Below are positions 9,152 through 17,739 of a stretch of 64,000 bases of DNA, piece after piece. The notes under the pieces are model-generated. The model was not told where the DNA came from. It searched no databases and worked only from the letters and a program-made list of their open reading frames with translations. This DNA is from Bifidobacterium sp. (GTDB lineage Bacteria > Actinomycetota > Actinomycetes > Actinomycetales > Bifidobacteriaceae): the NCBI RefSeq assembly GCF_022647885.1, contig NZ_JALCLM010000001.1, positions 1,054,001 to 1,118,000 on the forward strand, given 5' to 3'. The translations under genes were made by a program, and so were the position numbers. Within the stretch, counting starts at the first letter, position 1, and every line of letters begins with the position of its first letter.

Positions 9152-10192
9152 GTGCAAGATAGAGTTCGACCCATCGAATTAGCAGATGATGCCATGATGA
9201 AAGCATCTGTAACGCCGCCACAATTCAGGCTGGACCACTCGTCGAGAATCCGTCCTGTCAACTGGAACGCCATCAGAGATGACAAAGATTTGGAAGTCTG
9301 GAATCGTTTAGTCTCAAATTTCTGGCTTCCAGAGAAAGTGCCGCTATCAAACGACATTCCCTCATGGAATTCACTCAGCGAGATTGAGAGGGATACCACT
9401 GTTCGCGTGTTTACAGGCTTGACGCTACTCGACACCACACAATCTTCGGTGGGGGAGATTTGCCAAATCGAGCATGCCCGCACCGAGCATGAGCAGGCTG
9501 TGTACACCAATATTGCGTTTATGCAGGCTGTGCATGCACGGTCCTATTCATCCATTTTTTCAACCCTGTGTTCAAGTGAACAGATAGATGATGCTTATCG
9601 GTGGGCGGTTCGCAATGATTTACTCCAAGAACGTGTGCGCACAGTTCTTGTGGAGTACGAAAGTGATGATCCTCTCAAACGTAAAGTAGCTGCAACGCTA
9701 CTATCCTCTTTGCTGCTCTATGCGGGTTTCTATTTGCCGTTGCATTTTGCATCTCGGGCGAAATTAATGAATACGGCAGATATGATTCGTTTGATACTGC
9801 GGGACAAGGCTATTCATGGATATTACTCTGGATATAAATATCAACGAGGACTTGAGCTACGTTCGGATTCAGACCGTGCAGCGATAGATAGTTTCACTAA
9901 TCAACTACTAGATACGTTATATGATTTGGAATTGCAGTATTCGGATCAGGTGTATCAAGGTTTCGATTTTATCGATGATGTGCATGCCTTTGTTCGCTAC
10001 AACGCTAACAAAGCCTTGATGAATCTCGGCTATCCAGCACGGTATAGCGCTTCTGAGACAGCAGTAAGCGCAGAGATATTGGCAGCGCTGTCTCCTGCAG
10101 CAGATGAGAATCATGATTTCTTCTCAGGTTCCGGTTCCTCATATGTTATGGGACATTCAGAATCCACTGATGATGACGATTGGGAATTCTAA
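9152..10192 (+). CDS. nrdF: Class Ie (metal-free, QSK-type) ribonucleotide reductase small subunit
   Basis: It is homologous along its whole length to class Ib NrdF, the radical-storing small subunit that partners NrdE. From this start every ligand position falls at the E. coli NrdF number plus 27. Asp94 (D67), His128 (H101), His222 (H195) and the radical Tyr132 (Y105) are kept. The three bridging/terminal glutamates are changed: Gln125 (E98, in AFMQAVHARSYS), Ser185 (E158, in TLLSSLLLYAGFY) and Lys219 (E192, in RDKAIHGYY). This Q/S/K triad is the signature of the metal-free R2e group, which stores its radical on a DOPA side chain. The GTG at 9152 is chosen for GAGGAG 11 nt upstream. Paired NrdR boxes precede it. 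nrdI and nrdE are not adjacent. A 113-bp repeat lies 25 nt downstream. Confidence 0.9.
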   Translation: MQDRVRPIELADDAMMKASVTPPQFRLDHSSRIRPVNWNAIRDDKDLEVWNRLVSNFWLPEKVPLSNDIPSWNSLSEIERDTTVRVFTGLTLLDTTQSSVGEICQIEHARTEHEQAVYTNIAFMQAVHARSYSSIFSTLCSSEQIDDAYRWAVRNDLLQERVRTVLVEYESDDPLKRKVAATLLSSLLLYAGFYLPLHFASRAKLMNTADMIRLILRDKAIHGYYSGYKYQRGLELRSDSDRAAIDSFTNQLLDTLYDLELQYSDQVYQGFDFIDDVHAFVRYNANKALMNLGYPARYSASETAVSAEILAALSPAADENHDFFSGSGSSYVMGHSESTDDDDWEF

Positions 10193-10217
10193 AGGGTGTT
10201 TTTACACGCTGATTGTT

Positions 10218-10330
10218 GTTTGTGTAGTGATTGGTGACTACATCGGAGCTGGTCAGCATTTCAAATCGTTGGAATACTGCCCATCGGATTTTTCGATACT
10301 GTGCAGTGAATGATAAATCCCTACACAAAC
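10218..10330. repeat. 113-bp palindromic dispersed element, copy A
   Basis: The element is bounded by GTTTGTGTAGTGATT and AATCCCTACACAAAC and begins 25 nt after the nrdF stop. It is the same length as copies B and D. Read in reverse complement it shares GTTTGTGTAGGGATTTATCA and AGTAT (offset 31) with copy B. Read forward it shares GTTGGAAT at offset 51 with copy D. Confidence 0.85.
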
Positions 10331-10339
10331 GACAAAGAG

Positions 10340-10374
10340 GGCTGTTTTCGTGATGTTCAATCACGAAAACAGCC
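10340..10374 (-). terminator. tRNA-Arg terminator hairpin
   Basis: A perfect 14-bp stem (GGCTGTTTTCGTGA and complement) with a 7-nt loop lies 2 nt beyond the CCA end of the tRNA gene on the minus strand. It probably ends the tRNA transcript and may also end leftward-to-rightward transcription from nrdF. Confidence 0.7.
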
Positions 10375-10376
10375 TG

Positions 10377-10453
10377 TGGTGACCCCGGACGGGCTCGAAC
10401 CGTCGACCTTGAGATTAGAAGTCACATGCTCTATCCAGCTGAGCTACGGGGCC
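10377..10453 (-). tRNA. tRNA-Arg, anticodon TCT
   Basis: A complete cloverleaf of 77 nt with encoded CCA is present. The acceptor GGCCCCG pairs with CGGGGTC (one G-T). The D arm is GCTC/GAGC, the anticodon loop CTTCTAA gives TCT, and the T arm GACGG-TTCGAGC-CCGTC is perfect. The anticodon stem TGTGA/TCTCA contains one T-T mismatch at 29-41. It reads AGA/AGG arginine codons. Confidence 0.95.
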
Positions 10454-10471
10454 AAACTTGAACTATTCTAG

Positions 10472-12424
10472 TCATATGCCACGAGAATTGCACTCTTGTG
10501 TCGCCAGGAGGCACAACTGAGCGGCGATACTATCAGCATTCATGCCATATCGGCGCTTAAGTTCAGACAGAGCCACACGGTCTGTGAATGCCATATCGGC
10601 TCCGACAGACATCACTCGCATAGCGGTGCTGGCATAATATGTGCTAATGCGCTGTCCCCAACCCCCATTACGTTGCGAATCCTCAAGGGTTACCACAATG
10701 TGATGGTTCTGGTGGAGACGATTCAGTGTTGCAGTGTCGAGTGTTGAATATTGTTGTGGGTCAATGATGGTGGGGTCCGATACATCAAGCACTAAGGACT
10801 GATTGGCGCTGAGTTTGGATGCGCTGAGCTTACGCAATATATGCGCTACGTCACATGCGAGAGGATAGGCATTACCGAGACCGAGTAGCGCAACACCTGA
10901 ACCTTCGTGAACTGTCCTATACCGTGACCAAGGATGCAACGTGCGTGCCGATTGTGCTGATTGTGCTGATTGAGACGGTAGATCGGACGGTGCTGATGGT
11001 TCTGCCGTGCGCTGCGTTACTGCCTTATCAGTGGAGAGCACAACACCAGCAGCACGCTCATAAGCCAGCACATCCTCACCAGGCATGCGAATGAGCACTG
11101 GCTTGCGGGCTGGTCCACTGGCCCACGCGAACATATCCAACAACTGTTTTCCACTCGTGGGTGCCAAACACGTCAATTCGGGGATATTTCCCAACAGAGG
11201 AATATCGAAGGTGCCGGAATGTGTAACATCGGTGCCAGAGATGCCTGAAGCAAATTCCAACAAGGTCACGGCGCTTCCGTTCAAACTCATTTCTTGTTGA
11301 ATTTGATCATAAGCGCGTTGGAAAAATGTTGATGATGTAGCAACGATTGGTGAGCCACCACCACGAGCAATACCACATGCGAGACTGATAGCATGCTCCT
11401 CTGCTATACCAACATCGATGAAATGTTTGCCGGCTTGCTGTCGGAATTCGTGCGATATACCGTTTGAAGAAGCTGTAGCTGGGGAAATAACCACAAGAGC
11501 AGGTTCCTGCTCAAATCGATCTAACAATGATTTCATCAGCATTGAACCGTATACCCACCGAGCATTTCGTTGCGTTGGGTGAGCACCAGGCACAGAGTTG
11601 CGTTGGTAGCTTGGATTGCACCAATGATTGTTGGGATCGTGGCCTTCGCTCACCCCAGCTATACCCGCATCTTGGATGCCTAAACCTTTTTTGGTGTGAA
11701 TATGAACCACAACAGGGTGATTGAGTTCCTTAACTAAGTTAAATGTAGCCAGCAACGCGGATATGGTATTGCCGTGTTCTACGTAACGATAATCAAAACC
11801 CAAGTCCCTGAAAATATTGTGAGCTGATGTGCCTTGCGTTGCTCTGAGTTCAGCAAGATTGGTATATAGTCCTCCGACGTTTTCATCAATAGCCATCTCA
11901 TTGTCATTGCAGACTATGAGGAGTTGTCCTTTCACTTGTGCTGCGCAGTTCAAGCCTTCAAAGGCAGTCCCGCTGCTTAGTGAGCCGTCGCCAATAATGG
12001 CCACTACGCGATGTTGCTGATTCATACAATTTCGCGCTAATGCAAGACCGTTGGCTAATGATATAGAGGTGCCGGTGTGACCAAGATCAAAATGATCGTG
12101 TGGACTTTCATTGCGGCAGGTGAATCCGCTTATGCTGCCAAATTCCTCAGGATTGCAAAAAGCTGACTTGCGACCAGTCAATATTTTATGTGTATAACAC
12201 TGATGAGAAACGTCAAAGATTATGCGGTCCTCGGGTGATGCGAAGACATAATGTAAGGCGATACTTAGCTCAATTGCACCAAGATTCGACCCTAGATGTC
12301 CGCCGTATGATGTGCAGAAGTCAATGATAGTCTTTCTGATTTCATCAGCTAACTGGGGCAACTGATGTGGGTCACAACGTTTGAGATCTTCCGGACTGTT
12401 AATTTCTTCGAGCAACGTGGACAT
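10472..12424 (-). CDS. DXS-like thiamine-diphosphate enzyme (divergent paralogue of 1-deoxyxylulose-5-phosphate synthase)
   Basis: A 650-residue ThDP enzyme with the three DXS domains in order. The cofactor-binding motif is GDGSLSSGTAFEGLN (DXS proper has GDGALTGGMA-like). The segment GHTGTSIS replaces the usual GHSSTSIS. The pyrimidine-binding region carries DVGIAEEHA in place of DVGIAEQHA, keeping the catalytic first Glu. Segments such as NDNEMAIDENVGGLY and HPVVVHIHTKKGLG match a DXS-like subgroup common in Firmicutes and some actinobacteria, whose role is not settled. A low-complexity Ser-Ala-Gln linker (SQSAQSAQSAR) sits between domains two and three. The start has GGAGG 5 nt upstream. 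It stands alone, ending 19 bp from tRNA-Arg. It may still be a true DXS if no other copy exists in the genome. Confidence 0.75.
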   Translation of the reverse strand: MSTLLEEINSPEDLKRCDPHQLPQLADEIRKTIIDFCTSYGGHLGSNLGAIELSIALHYVFASPEDRIIFDVSHQCYTHKILTGRKSAFCNPEEFGSISGFTCRNESPHDHFDLGHTGTSISLANGLALARNCMNQQHRVVAIIGDGSLSSGTAFEGLNCAAQVKGQLLIVCNDNEMAIDENVGGLYTNLAELRATQGTSAHNIFRDLGFDYRYVEHGNTISALLATFNLVKELNHPVVVHIHTKKGLGIQDAGIAGVSEGHDPNNHWCNPSYQRNSVPGAHPTQRNARWVYGSMLMKSLLDRFEQEPALVVISPATASSNGISHEFRQQAGKHFIDVGIAEEHAISLACGIARGGGSPIVATSSTFFQRAYDQIQQEMSLNGSAVTLLEFASGISGTDVTHSGTFDIPLLGNIPELTCLAPTSGKQLLDMFAWASGPARKPVLIRMPGEDVLAYERAAGVVLSTDKAVTQRTAEPSAPSDLPSQSAQSAQSARTLHPWSRYRTVHEGSGVALLGLGNAYPLACDVAHILRKLSASKLSANQSLVLDVSDPTIIDPQQYSTLDTATLNRLHQNHHIVVTLEDSQRNGGWGQRISTYYASTAMRVMSVGADMAFTDRVALSELKRRYGMNADSIAAQLCLLATQECNSRGI

Positions 12425-12747
12425 ATGCCTCCATTGGTAGTGAACCGTACTCTGCCTAACAAGATATGCTTGTCACGCACATTTTAGACAGTCTGATTAA
12501 GTACGAGTCAAGCAGTAGCTTGAATCTTTTACGAGTTCTGCGAAGCTCATAAGTAGTGTGCCCTGCAGCGTTATAAAAAAGCCTATATCGGTCATCTCTG
12601 AAAGTATTCACACCCTGCGTAATCCGAGTTGATCGAAAGTGTCAGACGCCTTGTGGGATAAGGCTTATACGCTGTGAAGTGTAGAGCTTCTGAAATTTCG
12701 TGCCAACTGGGTACAGTGGGTGCTGTTCCCAACTTTGGAGGTGGCGT
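12425..12747. other. Intergenic region between the DXS-like gene and purE
   Basis: This 323-bp divergent promoter region shows no supported coding sequence on either strand. A short dyad, GGATAAGGCTTATAC (about 12656-12670), lies upstream of purE and could be part of its promoter or an operator. I could not identify a purine riboswitch or a clear regulator site. Confidence 0.4.
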
Positions 12748-13263
12748 GTGAGCGTTGAGCGAGAGTCCGCACAGCTTGTAGTAGAGGTTGCAGTAATTAT
12801 GGGGTCATCAAGTGACTGGGAGACCATGCAGCATGCATGCGAAATCCTTGACCGCTTCGGTGTACCTTACGAAAAGCGCGTTATTTCAGCACACCGTACA
12901 CCCGAGTTAATGGCTGATTTTGCTCATGGTGCTCGAGCCAAGGGGATTAAAGTTATCATCGCAGGAGCAGGGGGAGCTGCACACTTACCAGGTATGGTAG
13001 CGGCACAAACCACACTGCCAGTGATAGGCGTACCAGTGCGCTCGCATGCTTTGAGTGGCTGGGACTCCTTGCTCTCTATTGTGCAGATGCCAGGTGGCAT
13101 TCCCGTGGCGACTACAGCTGTTGGCAATTCAGGCGCCACGAATGCAGGGTTGCTCGCAGTGAGCATTTTGTCTACTACAAATGAGCAACTTGCCAAGGCT
13201 TTGTCTGATTATCGTGAAGAACTCAAGAAAAAGGTGGAAGAATCCAATGCCCAGCTTGTCTGA
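12748..13263 (+). CDS. purE: N5-carboxyaminoimidazole ribonucleotide mutase (class I PurE)
   Basis: It converts N5-CAIR to CAIR in de novo purine synthesis, acting on the product of PurK encoded next to it. The N-terminal [12 protein letters not shown] motif binds the substrate phosphate and SAHRTP carries the conserved His. [14 protein letters not shown] and PVIGVPV complete the class I signature. The GTG at 12748 is preceded by GGAGGTGG with 6 nt spacing, giving 171 residues; in-frame starts further upstream add an atypical Cys/Trp-rich leader. The gene overlaps purK by 17 nt, so the two are translationally coupled. Confidence 0.95.
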   Translation: MSVERESAQLVVEVAVIMGSSSDWETMQHACEILDRFGVPYEKRVISAHRTPELMADFAHGARAKGIKVIIAGAGGAAHLPGMVAAQTTLPVIGVPVRSHALSGWDSLLSIVQMPGGIPVATTAVGNSGATNAGLLAVSILSTTNEQLAKALSDYREELKKKVEESNAQLV

Positions 13264-14416
13264 AGAAACTGATGGTGCGGTGACCATGCTTGAACCTGGC
13301 TCAACCATAGGCATTGTTGGTGGAGGACAGCTAGGTCGCATGATGGCGCTGTCTGCGAGATATCATGGCTTCAAGGTGGGAGTGCTGGATCCAACACCCA
13401 ACTGTCCAACGGCTCAGGTGGCTGATTTTCAAATAACTGCCGAATACGACAGCAAGGAAGCTATCAGAGAGCTTGCCGAACGCAGCAATGTAATTACCTA
13501 CGAATTTGAGAATGTTGATGCTGACGCTCTTGATGAGGTTCGTGACATTGTAGCGGTGCCTCAGGGTACTGATCTGTTGAGAGTTACTCAAGATCGCGTT
13601 AATGAAAAACGTTTCATCAATCAACATGGCACTGCGACGGCACCATGGAAAGAGATTAATGGCGTCGAAGATCTAGTGGCCGCTATTGACGACATAGGAT
13701 ATCCAGCGGTGCTGAAAACAAGATCCGGTGGATATGACGGGCACGGGCAGCGGGTGTTACATAATGCCGATGACCTTGCGGAGATTCGCGAGCAAGTTAA
13801 CACTGAAGGATTTATGCCCCCCTCAATTCTTGAGGGCTTCGTCGATTTTGCCTTTGAAGCTTCAATCCTGATTTCCGGTAATGGTCATGATTTTGTGACT
13901 TTCCCTATCGTCCGTAATGAGCACCGGAATAACATTCTTCACCTGACGCTTGCTCCTGCGACGCTCAGCCATGAGGTTGAACGCGATGCTAAAGCTCTTG
14001 CTCTACGTCTCGCTCAAGGCTTCGAGCTTTCGGGAACTTTAGCAATTGAGCTGTTCATCACCAAGGATGATCAGGTAATCGTTAACGAGTTAGCCCCCAG
14101 ACCGCATAATTCAGGGCATTACACCATCGAGGCTTGTTCGATAGACCAATTTGATGCGCATATTCGTGGTATCGCAGGGTGGCCGTTGCCACAGCCTAAA
14201 CTCCTGAGCCCTGCAGTGATGGTGAATGTGCTGGGGCAGCATGTATTGCCAACTAGGGCATTGATTGCAGATCATCCAGAATGGTGCCTCCACGATTATG
14301 GCAAAGCAGAAATTAAACACAACCGTAAAATGGGACATATTACTGTGTTGACTTCTGACCTGGCAACCACGGTAAACGATATAGAAGCGACCGGATGTTG
14401 GAGTGATTTATCTTGA
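13247..14416 (+). CDS. purK: N5-carboxyaminoimidazole ribonucleotide synthase
   Basis: This ATP-grasp enzyme makes N5-CAIR from AIR, bicarbonate and ATP. The N-terminal [16 protein letters not shown] motif is the PurK pre-ATP-grasp signature. The ATP-grasp body shows [16 protein letters not shown], and [18 protein letters not shown] is the family hallmark for metal and phosphate binding. The ATG at 13247 overlaps the 3' end of purE and has GGAAG upstream. A second possible start is the ATG at 13289. The product of 389 residues ends KMGHITVL...ATGCWSDLS, as in other actinobacteria. The zur gene follows after 88 bp in the same direction. Confidence 0.95.
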   Translation: MPSLSEETDGAVTMLEPGSTIGIVGGGQLGRMMALSARYHGFKVGVLDPTPNCPTAQVADFQITAEYDSKEAIRELAERSNVITYEFENVDADALDEVRDIVAVPQGTDLLRVTQDRVNEKRFINQHGTATAPWKEINGVEDLVAAIDDIGYPAVLKTRSGGYDGHGQRVLHNADDLAEIREQVNTEGFMPPSILEGFVDFAFEASILISGNGHDFVTFPIVRNEHRNNILHLTLAPATLSHEVERDAKALALRLAQGFELSGTLAIELFITKDDQVIVNELAPRPHNSGHYTIEACSIDQFDAHIRGIAGWPLPQPKLLSPAVMVNVLGQHVLPTRALIADHPEWCLHDYGKAEIKHNRKMGHITVLTSDLATTVNDIEATGCWSDLS

Positions 14417-14504
14417 GTTCATCAGGTAACGCCGATGACTTTGATATCAACACCAGCTACGCTGACGGTACCTGTGGAGCGTTCAGGTTTTGGAAAGGGA
14501 GATT

Positions 14505-14897
14505 ATGGTAGACCATGCACTCAGGCAGACTAAACAGAAGGATGCGGTGCTTAAAGCTCTCCACCAGTGTGATGACTTCATCTCTGCTCAGGATTTGCAT
14601 AGACAACTCATTGATTCGGGTCTTTCAATAGGGTTAGCAACTGTGTACCGACAGCTTAATGCGCTTGCAGACGCTGGTCAGTCGGATACTATCCGACTCA
14701 ACGGTTCTCAGCTATTCAGAATATGTCAAGATAATCACCACCACCATCATCTGGTATGTGAAGGCTGCGGGCGCACTATCGAGATTGAACCGCCGGATGA
14801 GCTTTGGCTGCGAAAAACCGCTGCTGACCATGGATTTAGCCTACATTCTCATACGGTTGAGCTTTTTGGCTTGTGCCCAGAGTGTCAAAAAGCATAA
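14505..14897 (+). CDS. zur: Zinc uptake regulator, Fur family
   Basis: A 130-residue Fur-family repressor. The N-terminal winged helix (ALRQTKQKDAVLKAL ... GLATVYRQLNALADAG) binds DNA. The C-terminal part has the His cluster HHHHH, then CEGCG and a final CPEC, giving two CxxC pairs for a structural zinc. The HSHTVELFGLC segment closely matches the V/HSHT-x-E-I/L-FG-x-C signature of actinobacterial Zur (FurB) and not iron Fur. The ATG at 14505 has AAGGGAG just upstream; a TTG 15 nt earlier is less likely. It presumably controls the zinc-free ribosomal protein operon, the COG0523-like gene and the metal-binding lipoprotein between 19.5 and 24 kb, which have matching palindromes. A 113-bp repeat follows 17 nt after its stop. 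Confidence 0.88.
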   Translation: MVDHALRQTKQKDAVLKALHQCDDFISAQDLHRQLIDSGLSIGLATVYRQLNALADAGQSDTIRLNGSQLFRICQDNHHHHHLVCEGCGRTIEIEPPDELWLRKTAADHGFSLHSHTVELFGLCPECQKA

Positions 14898-14914
14898 AAT
14901 CCTCATGCACTGCC

Positions 14915-15027
14915 GTTTGTGTAGGGATTTATCAATAGACGCGCAGTATAAAACATTTGAAAACACTGCAATTCCGCCGTTCTCGTTTCTTCAATAGTTG
15001 AGGAAACGAGAATAATCCCTACACAAA
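14915..15027. repeat. 113-bp palindromic dispersed element, copy B
   Basis: The element runs from GTTTGTGTAGGGATTTATCA to AATCCCTACACAAA, 17 nt after the zur stop. Internally it has TTTGAA at offset 42 and AATTCCGCC at offset 56, both at exactly the offsets seen in copy D. The right half contains an additional local hairpin, TCTCGTTTCTTCAA with its complement. Confidence 0.85.
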
Positions 15028-15036
15028 TGCACATGT

Positions 15037-15070
15037 GCTTTGTACAGTGAGCAATAATCCCTGTGTTACG
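15037..15070. repeat. Partial right-end copy of the 113-bp element
   Basis: Just past copy B, the sequence ACAGTGAGCAATAATCCCTG resembles the right end of copy A (GCAGTGAATGATAAATCCCT). It ends GTGTTAC in place of ACACAAAC. It looks like a truncated, diverged end fragment next to a full copy. Confidence 0.5.
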
Positions 15071-15093
15071 CCAGATTCGTCCTCGTTATGCTC

Positions 15094-17670
15094 TTATTCA
15101 GGCCTAAGTGACTTCAACATGTCAAGAGTCTGAGATGCTTTCATATCAGGAAGATATGCTTGCAATACAGCCAATCCAATCGGCAGTAGCTTAGACGAGT
15201 CACTGTAACAGATATATATAGGTTCCTCTTGTGGCTGGAACTTCTGTTTGAAGAAGAATAGTGAGCGGAATCCATAAGCTGGTTCGACAATATCTGCGAC
15301 CATCTGCAGAGCATGGGTGATAATATTTGAGGATTCTTCGTCGCTGGGATCTAGACCAGCGAGAGGAGCAGCGGAAAGACTCATGAATACAGCCTCTCCT
15401 TCATCGCGCAAGCGTTCTGCCATGCGAGCAATCAGAAACTCCATAATGCCATTGGGACTGTCGGTACTATGACGCATGAAGTCCAAAGTCCAGCCAACGA
15501 TGCGACCAGATTGCCAAGTTGGCAGCCAGCTCGTTACTCCGAGGACGTGTTCATCAGCGTCAACTGCGTACAACAGACGAACGCGAGGATCGCGCAACTC
15601 TTGTAAACCACCTAGGGTGAATTTCATTTCGGGTAGTGCCTTGGTGTCTGCCCACTGCTCAGAAATACTGACTATCTGAGATTGAATAGGCCGGGGAGTG
15701 TGTTCAAAGGTGCTTTGTACATCACTGATACCAGAGCGCTTGGCCTTATTGATGGCCGTTCTGATGTCTTGCCATTTTTTGCCTTTGGTCTGCCACTGTC
15801 TGGGATCTACTACCATCTCAGTGCCAACTTGGATACTTGAGTAACCTTGGGAAGCGAGTATTTCCCGTGCTGGACGGTGCAGTCCATAGAATACTGGTGA
15901 CCAGGAGTGTTCCACGCAGAAACGGGCAAAATTCCCGAGGTCTGATTGATATTCTTCAGGGTCCCCAAATGGTCCAGTTGTTGTCAGTGCTATACCGTGA
16001 AGCACTCGGTATGCAATGGCTGAGTTGCCGCTGTGAGAAAACCAGTAATTATTGCCCTCCCATGTGCACATGAAGGACATAGATTCGCCACCAAGCTCCA
16101 CCAGACGGCCAGCGTTGTGACGTGATTCAACATCGAGTACGGAAGATTCCTTCATCCATCCAGCCATAACGATAATCACGAATGCCCAAAAAATTGGACC
16201 GATGCCTTGACGTAATAACATTGCAGGCACCGTTGTTGGGATGAATGAAACTTTGGTCCCGTCTGTAAAAGCAATCGGCAGGAATCGTTGTGGCAAATCA
16301 CGTATGAGCATCAATACATCAGGCTGTGGCTTGAATGAATCTGCGTTGAATAATGCAAGAAGTACATAAGCGACACTTGCGGTGATGAAGGTTGTTGCAA
16401 TAGTCACCACGCCTGCACGAATTCGTGACGTCTTAGTTTTAATGGTAAAGAATCGGCGATATGAAAAAACAGCGGTTGCGAAGATTAGGGGTGGCACGGA
16501 AGTTGTCAGGAATGTCAGCATTACGCCATGTCGCACAATTGAACTCAGCGTTTCTCCCGAAGCGAGGGGTGAGACGAAGCAGTAGAGGAATGCAAATAGA
16601 GCGATTGCACAATTCATTACAATGCAAGCCCACGCTGCAATTCGGCGTCCTTTGTATAAACCCCAAGCGATTATCAAAAGCGCAGCCATTGGCAGTAATG
16701 ACCGAAGAATTGCCCCAGGGAGAGCAACATGAGCCAATCCATATGGGTTGAAACATGTTTGATGCCCAACTGTGTGCAAGCATTCGAGAACTTGAGGCGT
16801 ATGCACAGTTCCACCGGTTATAAACATCGCTAATGTGCTCAAAGCTCCTGCACGGTGACTTGAGGTTAGGGCCACGACGGGGCCTAAAGCGAGAATCACA
16901 CAAATGGAAGCAATGATGCGTCTGCTCTCGAATGAGGTTGAATGCCACCAGTGAATTTTTGTGGATGGGCCATGCCAAAGTCGGCCAGCAATATGACCAA
17001 TAATTGCGGCAACAAGAATGCAGTAATCGCCAGGATTGCCGCTGTAGAGCACAGCAATGCAGATAGCACTGTAACCGAAGATCTGGATGCGTCTACGCCA
17101 CAGATAATCGCTATATTCGCTAGCCGCCATAAGAGAACCTATAACAAGGAGCACAGGGGTTAGTGACATACGGATACTCGAAATAGTGTGCCACTGACCG
17201 GCGAGTGTGTTGAGTATTGTGCAGGTGAGCAATCCGCCGGCGGTACCGACAAAAGCTGGAAGCAAGCAGGCAATAATGGTGCGTCGAGTGCCTAGACGGC
17301 TTTCTGCTATGGCCAAGATTACGAATGAGAGAACGGCATGCAACAATAACTTGACTGGGCTATACACCAAAATCAAGCTGGCGGTCAGACGAAGCAGTTG
17401 CACGCTGAGCTCTGGTTCAGCTGCCCCATGCTTATGTATTGGTGGCCCTAGTATTTGCCCCAAGCTCAGAGAAGGCATCGTATCTGGAGTGCCTGGAAGC
17501 TCAATCATTCTGTATATGAAATACCCGATATTAATAATTACGATAGCTGCCACGAATATTACGGCAAGGCGGTGATGACGGAGCCAATCGTGCACATCCT
17601 TGCCGACTGACTTCCAATGTCCGTTGCCTAAATGCTTAGCCGTGCTGGCCTCATTATTCTTCTCGTTCAT
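15094..17670 (-). CDS. MprF-like phosphatidylglycerol lysyltransferase family protein
   Basis: An 858-residue membrane protein. Residues from about 35 to 530 form many transmembrane helices, including a rhomboid-like stretch near the N-terminus. The last ~330 residues are the DUF2156 domain (a GNAT-like tRNA-dependent lysyltransferase fold), recognisable from GESMSFMCTWEGNNYWFS, TTTGPFGDP, FYGLHRPAREILASQGYSSIQVGTEMVVD and WTLDFMRHSTDSPNGIMEFLI. Such enzymes move lysine or another amino acid from tRNA to a membrane lipid and flip the product, lowering negative surface charge against cationic peptides. The substrate cannot be deduced. It ends about 200 nt from zur (convergent). The esterase gene lies 69 bp upstream on the same strand, so the two may form an envelope-related operon. 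Confidence 0.85.
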   Translation of the reverse strand: MNEKNNEASTAKHLGNGHWKSVGKDVHDWLRHHRLAVIFVAAIVIINIGYFIYRMIELPGTPDTMPSLSLGQILGPPIHKHGAAEPELSVQLLRLTASLILVYSPVKLLLHAVLSFVILAIAESRLGTRRTIIACLLPAFVGTAGGLLTCTILNTLAGQWHTISSIRMSLTPVLLVIGSLMAASEYSDYLWRRRIQIFGYSAICIAVLYSGNPGDYCILVAAIIGHIAGRLWHGPSTKIHWWHSTSFESRRIIASICVILALGPVVALTSSHRAGALSTLAMFITGGTVHTPQVLECLHTVGHQTCFNPYGLAHVALPGAILRSLLPMAALLIIAWGLYKGRRIAAWACIVMNCAIALFAFLYCFVSPLASGETLSSIVRHGVMLTFLTTSVPPLIFATAVFSYRRFFTIKTKTSRIRAGVVTIATTFITASVAYVLLALFNADSFKPQPDVLMLIRDLPQRFLPIAFTDGTKVSFIPTTVPAMLLRQGIGPIFWAFVIIVMAGWMKESSVLDVESRHNAGRLVELGGESMSFMCTWEGNNYWFSHSGNSAIAYRVLHGIALTTTGPFGDPEEYQSDLGNFARFCVEHSWSPVFYGLHRPAREILASQGYSSIQVGTEMVVDPRQWQTKGKKWQDIRTAINKAKRSGISDVQSTFEHTPRPIQSQIVSISEQWADTKALPEMKFTLGGLQELRDPRVRLLYAVDADEHVLGVTSWLPTWQSGRIVGWTLDFMRHSTDSPNGIMEFLIARMAERLRDEGEAVFMSLSAAPLAGLDPSDEESSNIITHALQMVADIVEPAYGFRSLFFFKQKFQPQEEPIYICYSDSSKLLPIGLAVLQAYLPDMKASQTLDMLKSLRPE

Positions 17671-17739
17671 TACATTCCTTGAATTTCAGATACGTCTATA
17701 GGTGCAATCCGCATAGGATTTGTTGGATACCTGGTGCTG

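Noticed and set aside
14430-14470. Palindrome TTTGATATCAA upstream of zur as a possible Zur autoregulation site
   Set aside because: It is only 11 bp and does not fit the TGATA-N5-TATCR frame of the two stronger boxes.
14413-14511. A 32-codon TTG-start ORF overlapping the purK stop and the zur start (…NADDFDINTSYADGTCG…)
   Set aside because: It has coding-like codons but no ribosome site of its own, no recognised family, and it overlaps the zur start. It may be a relic or coupling peptide, but there is not enough support.
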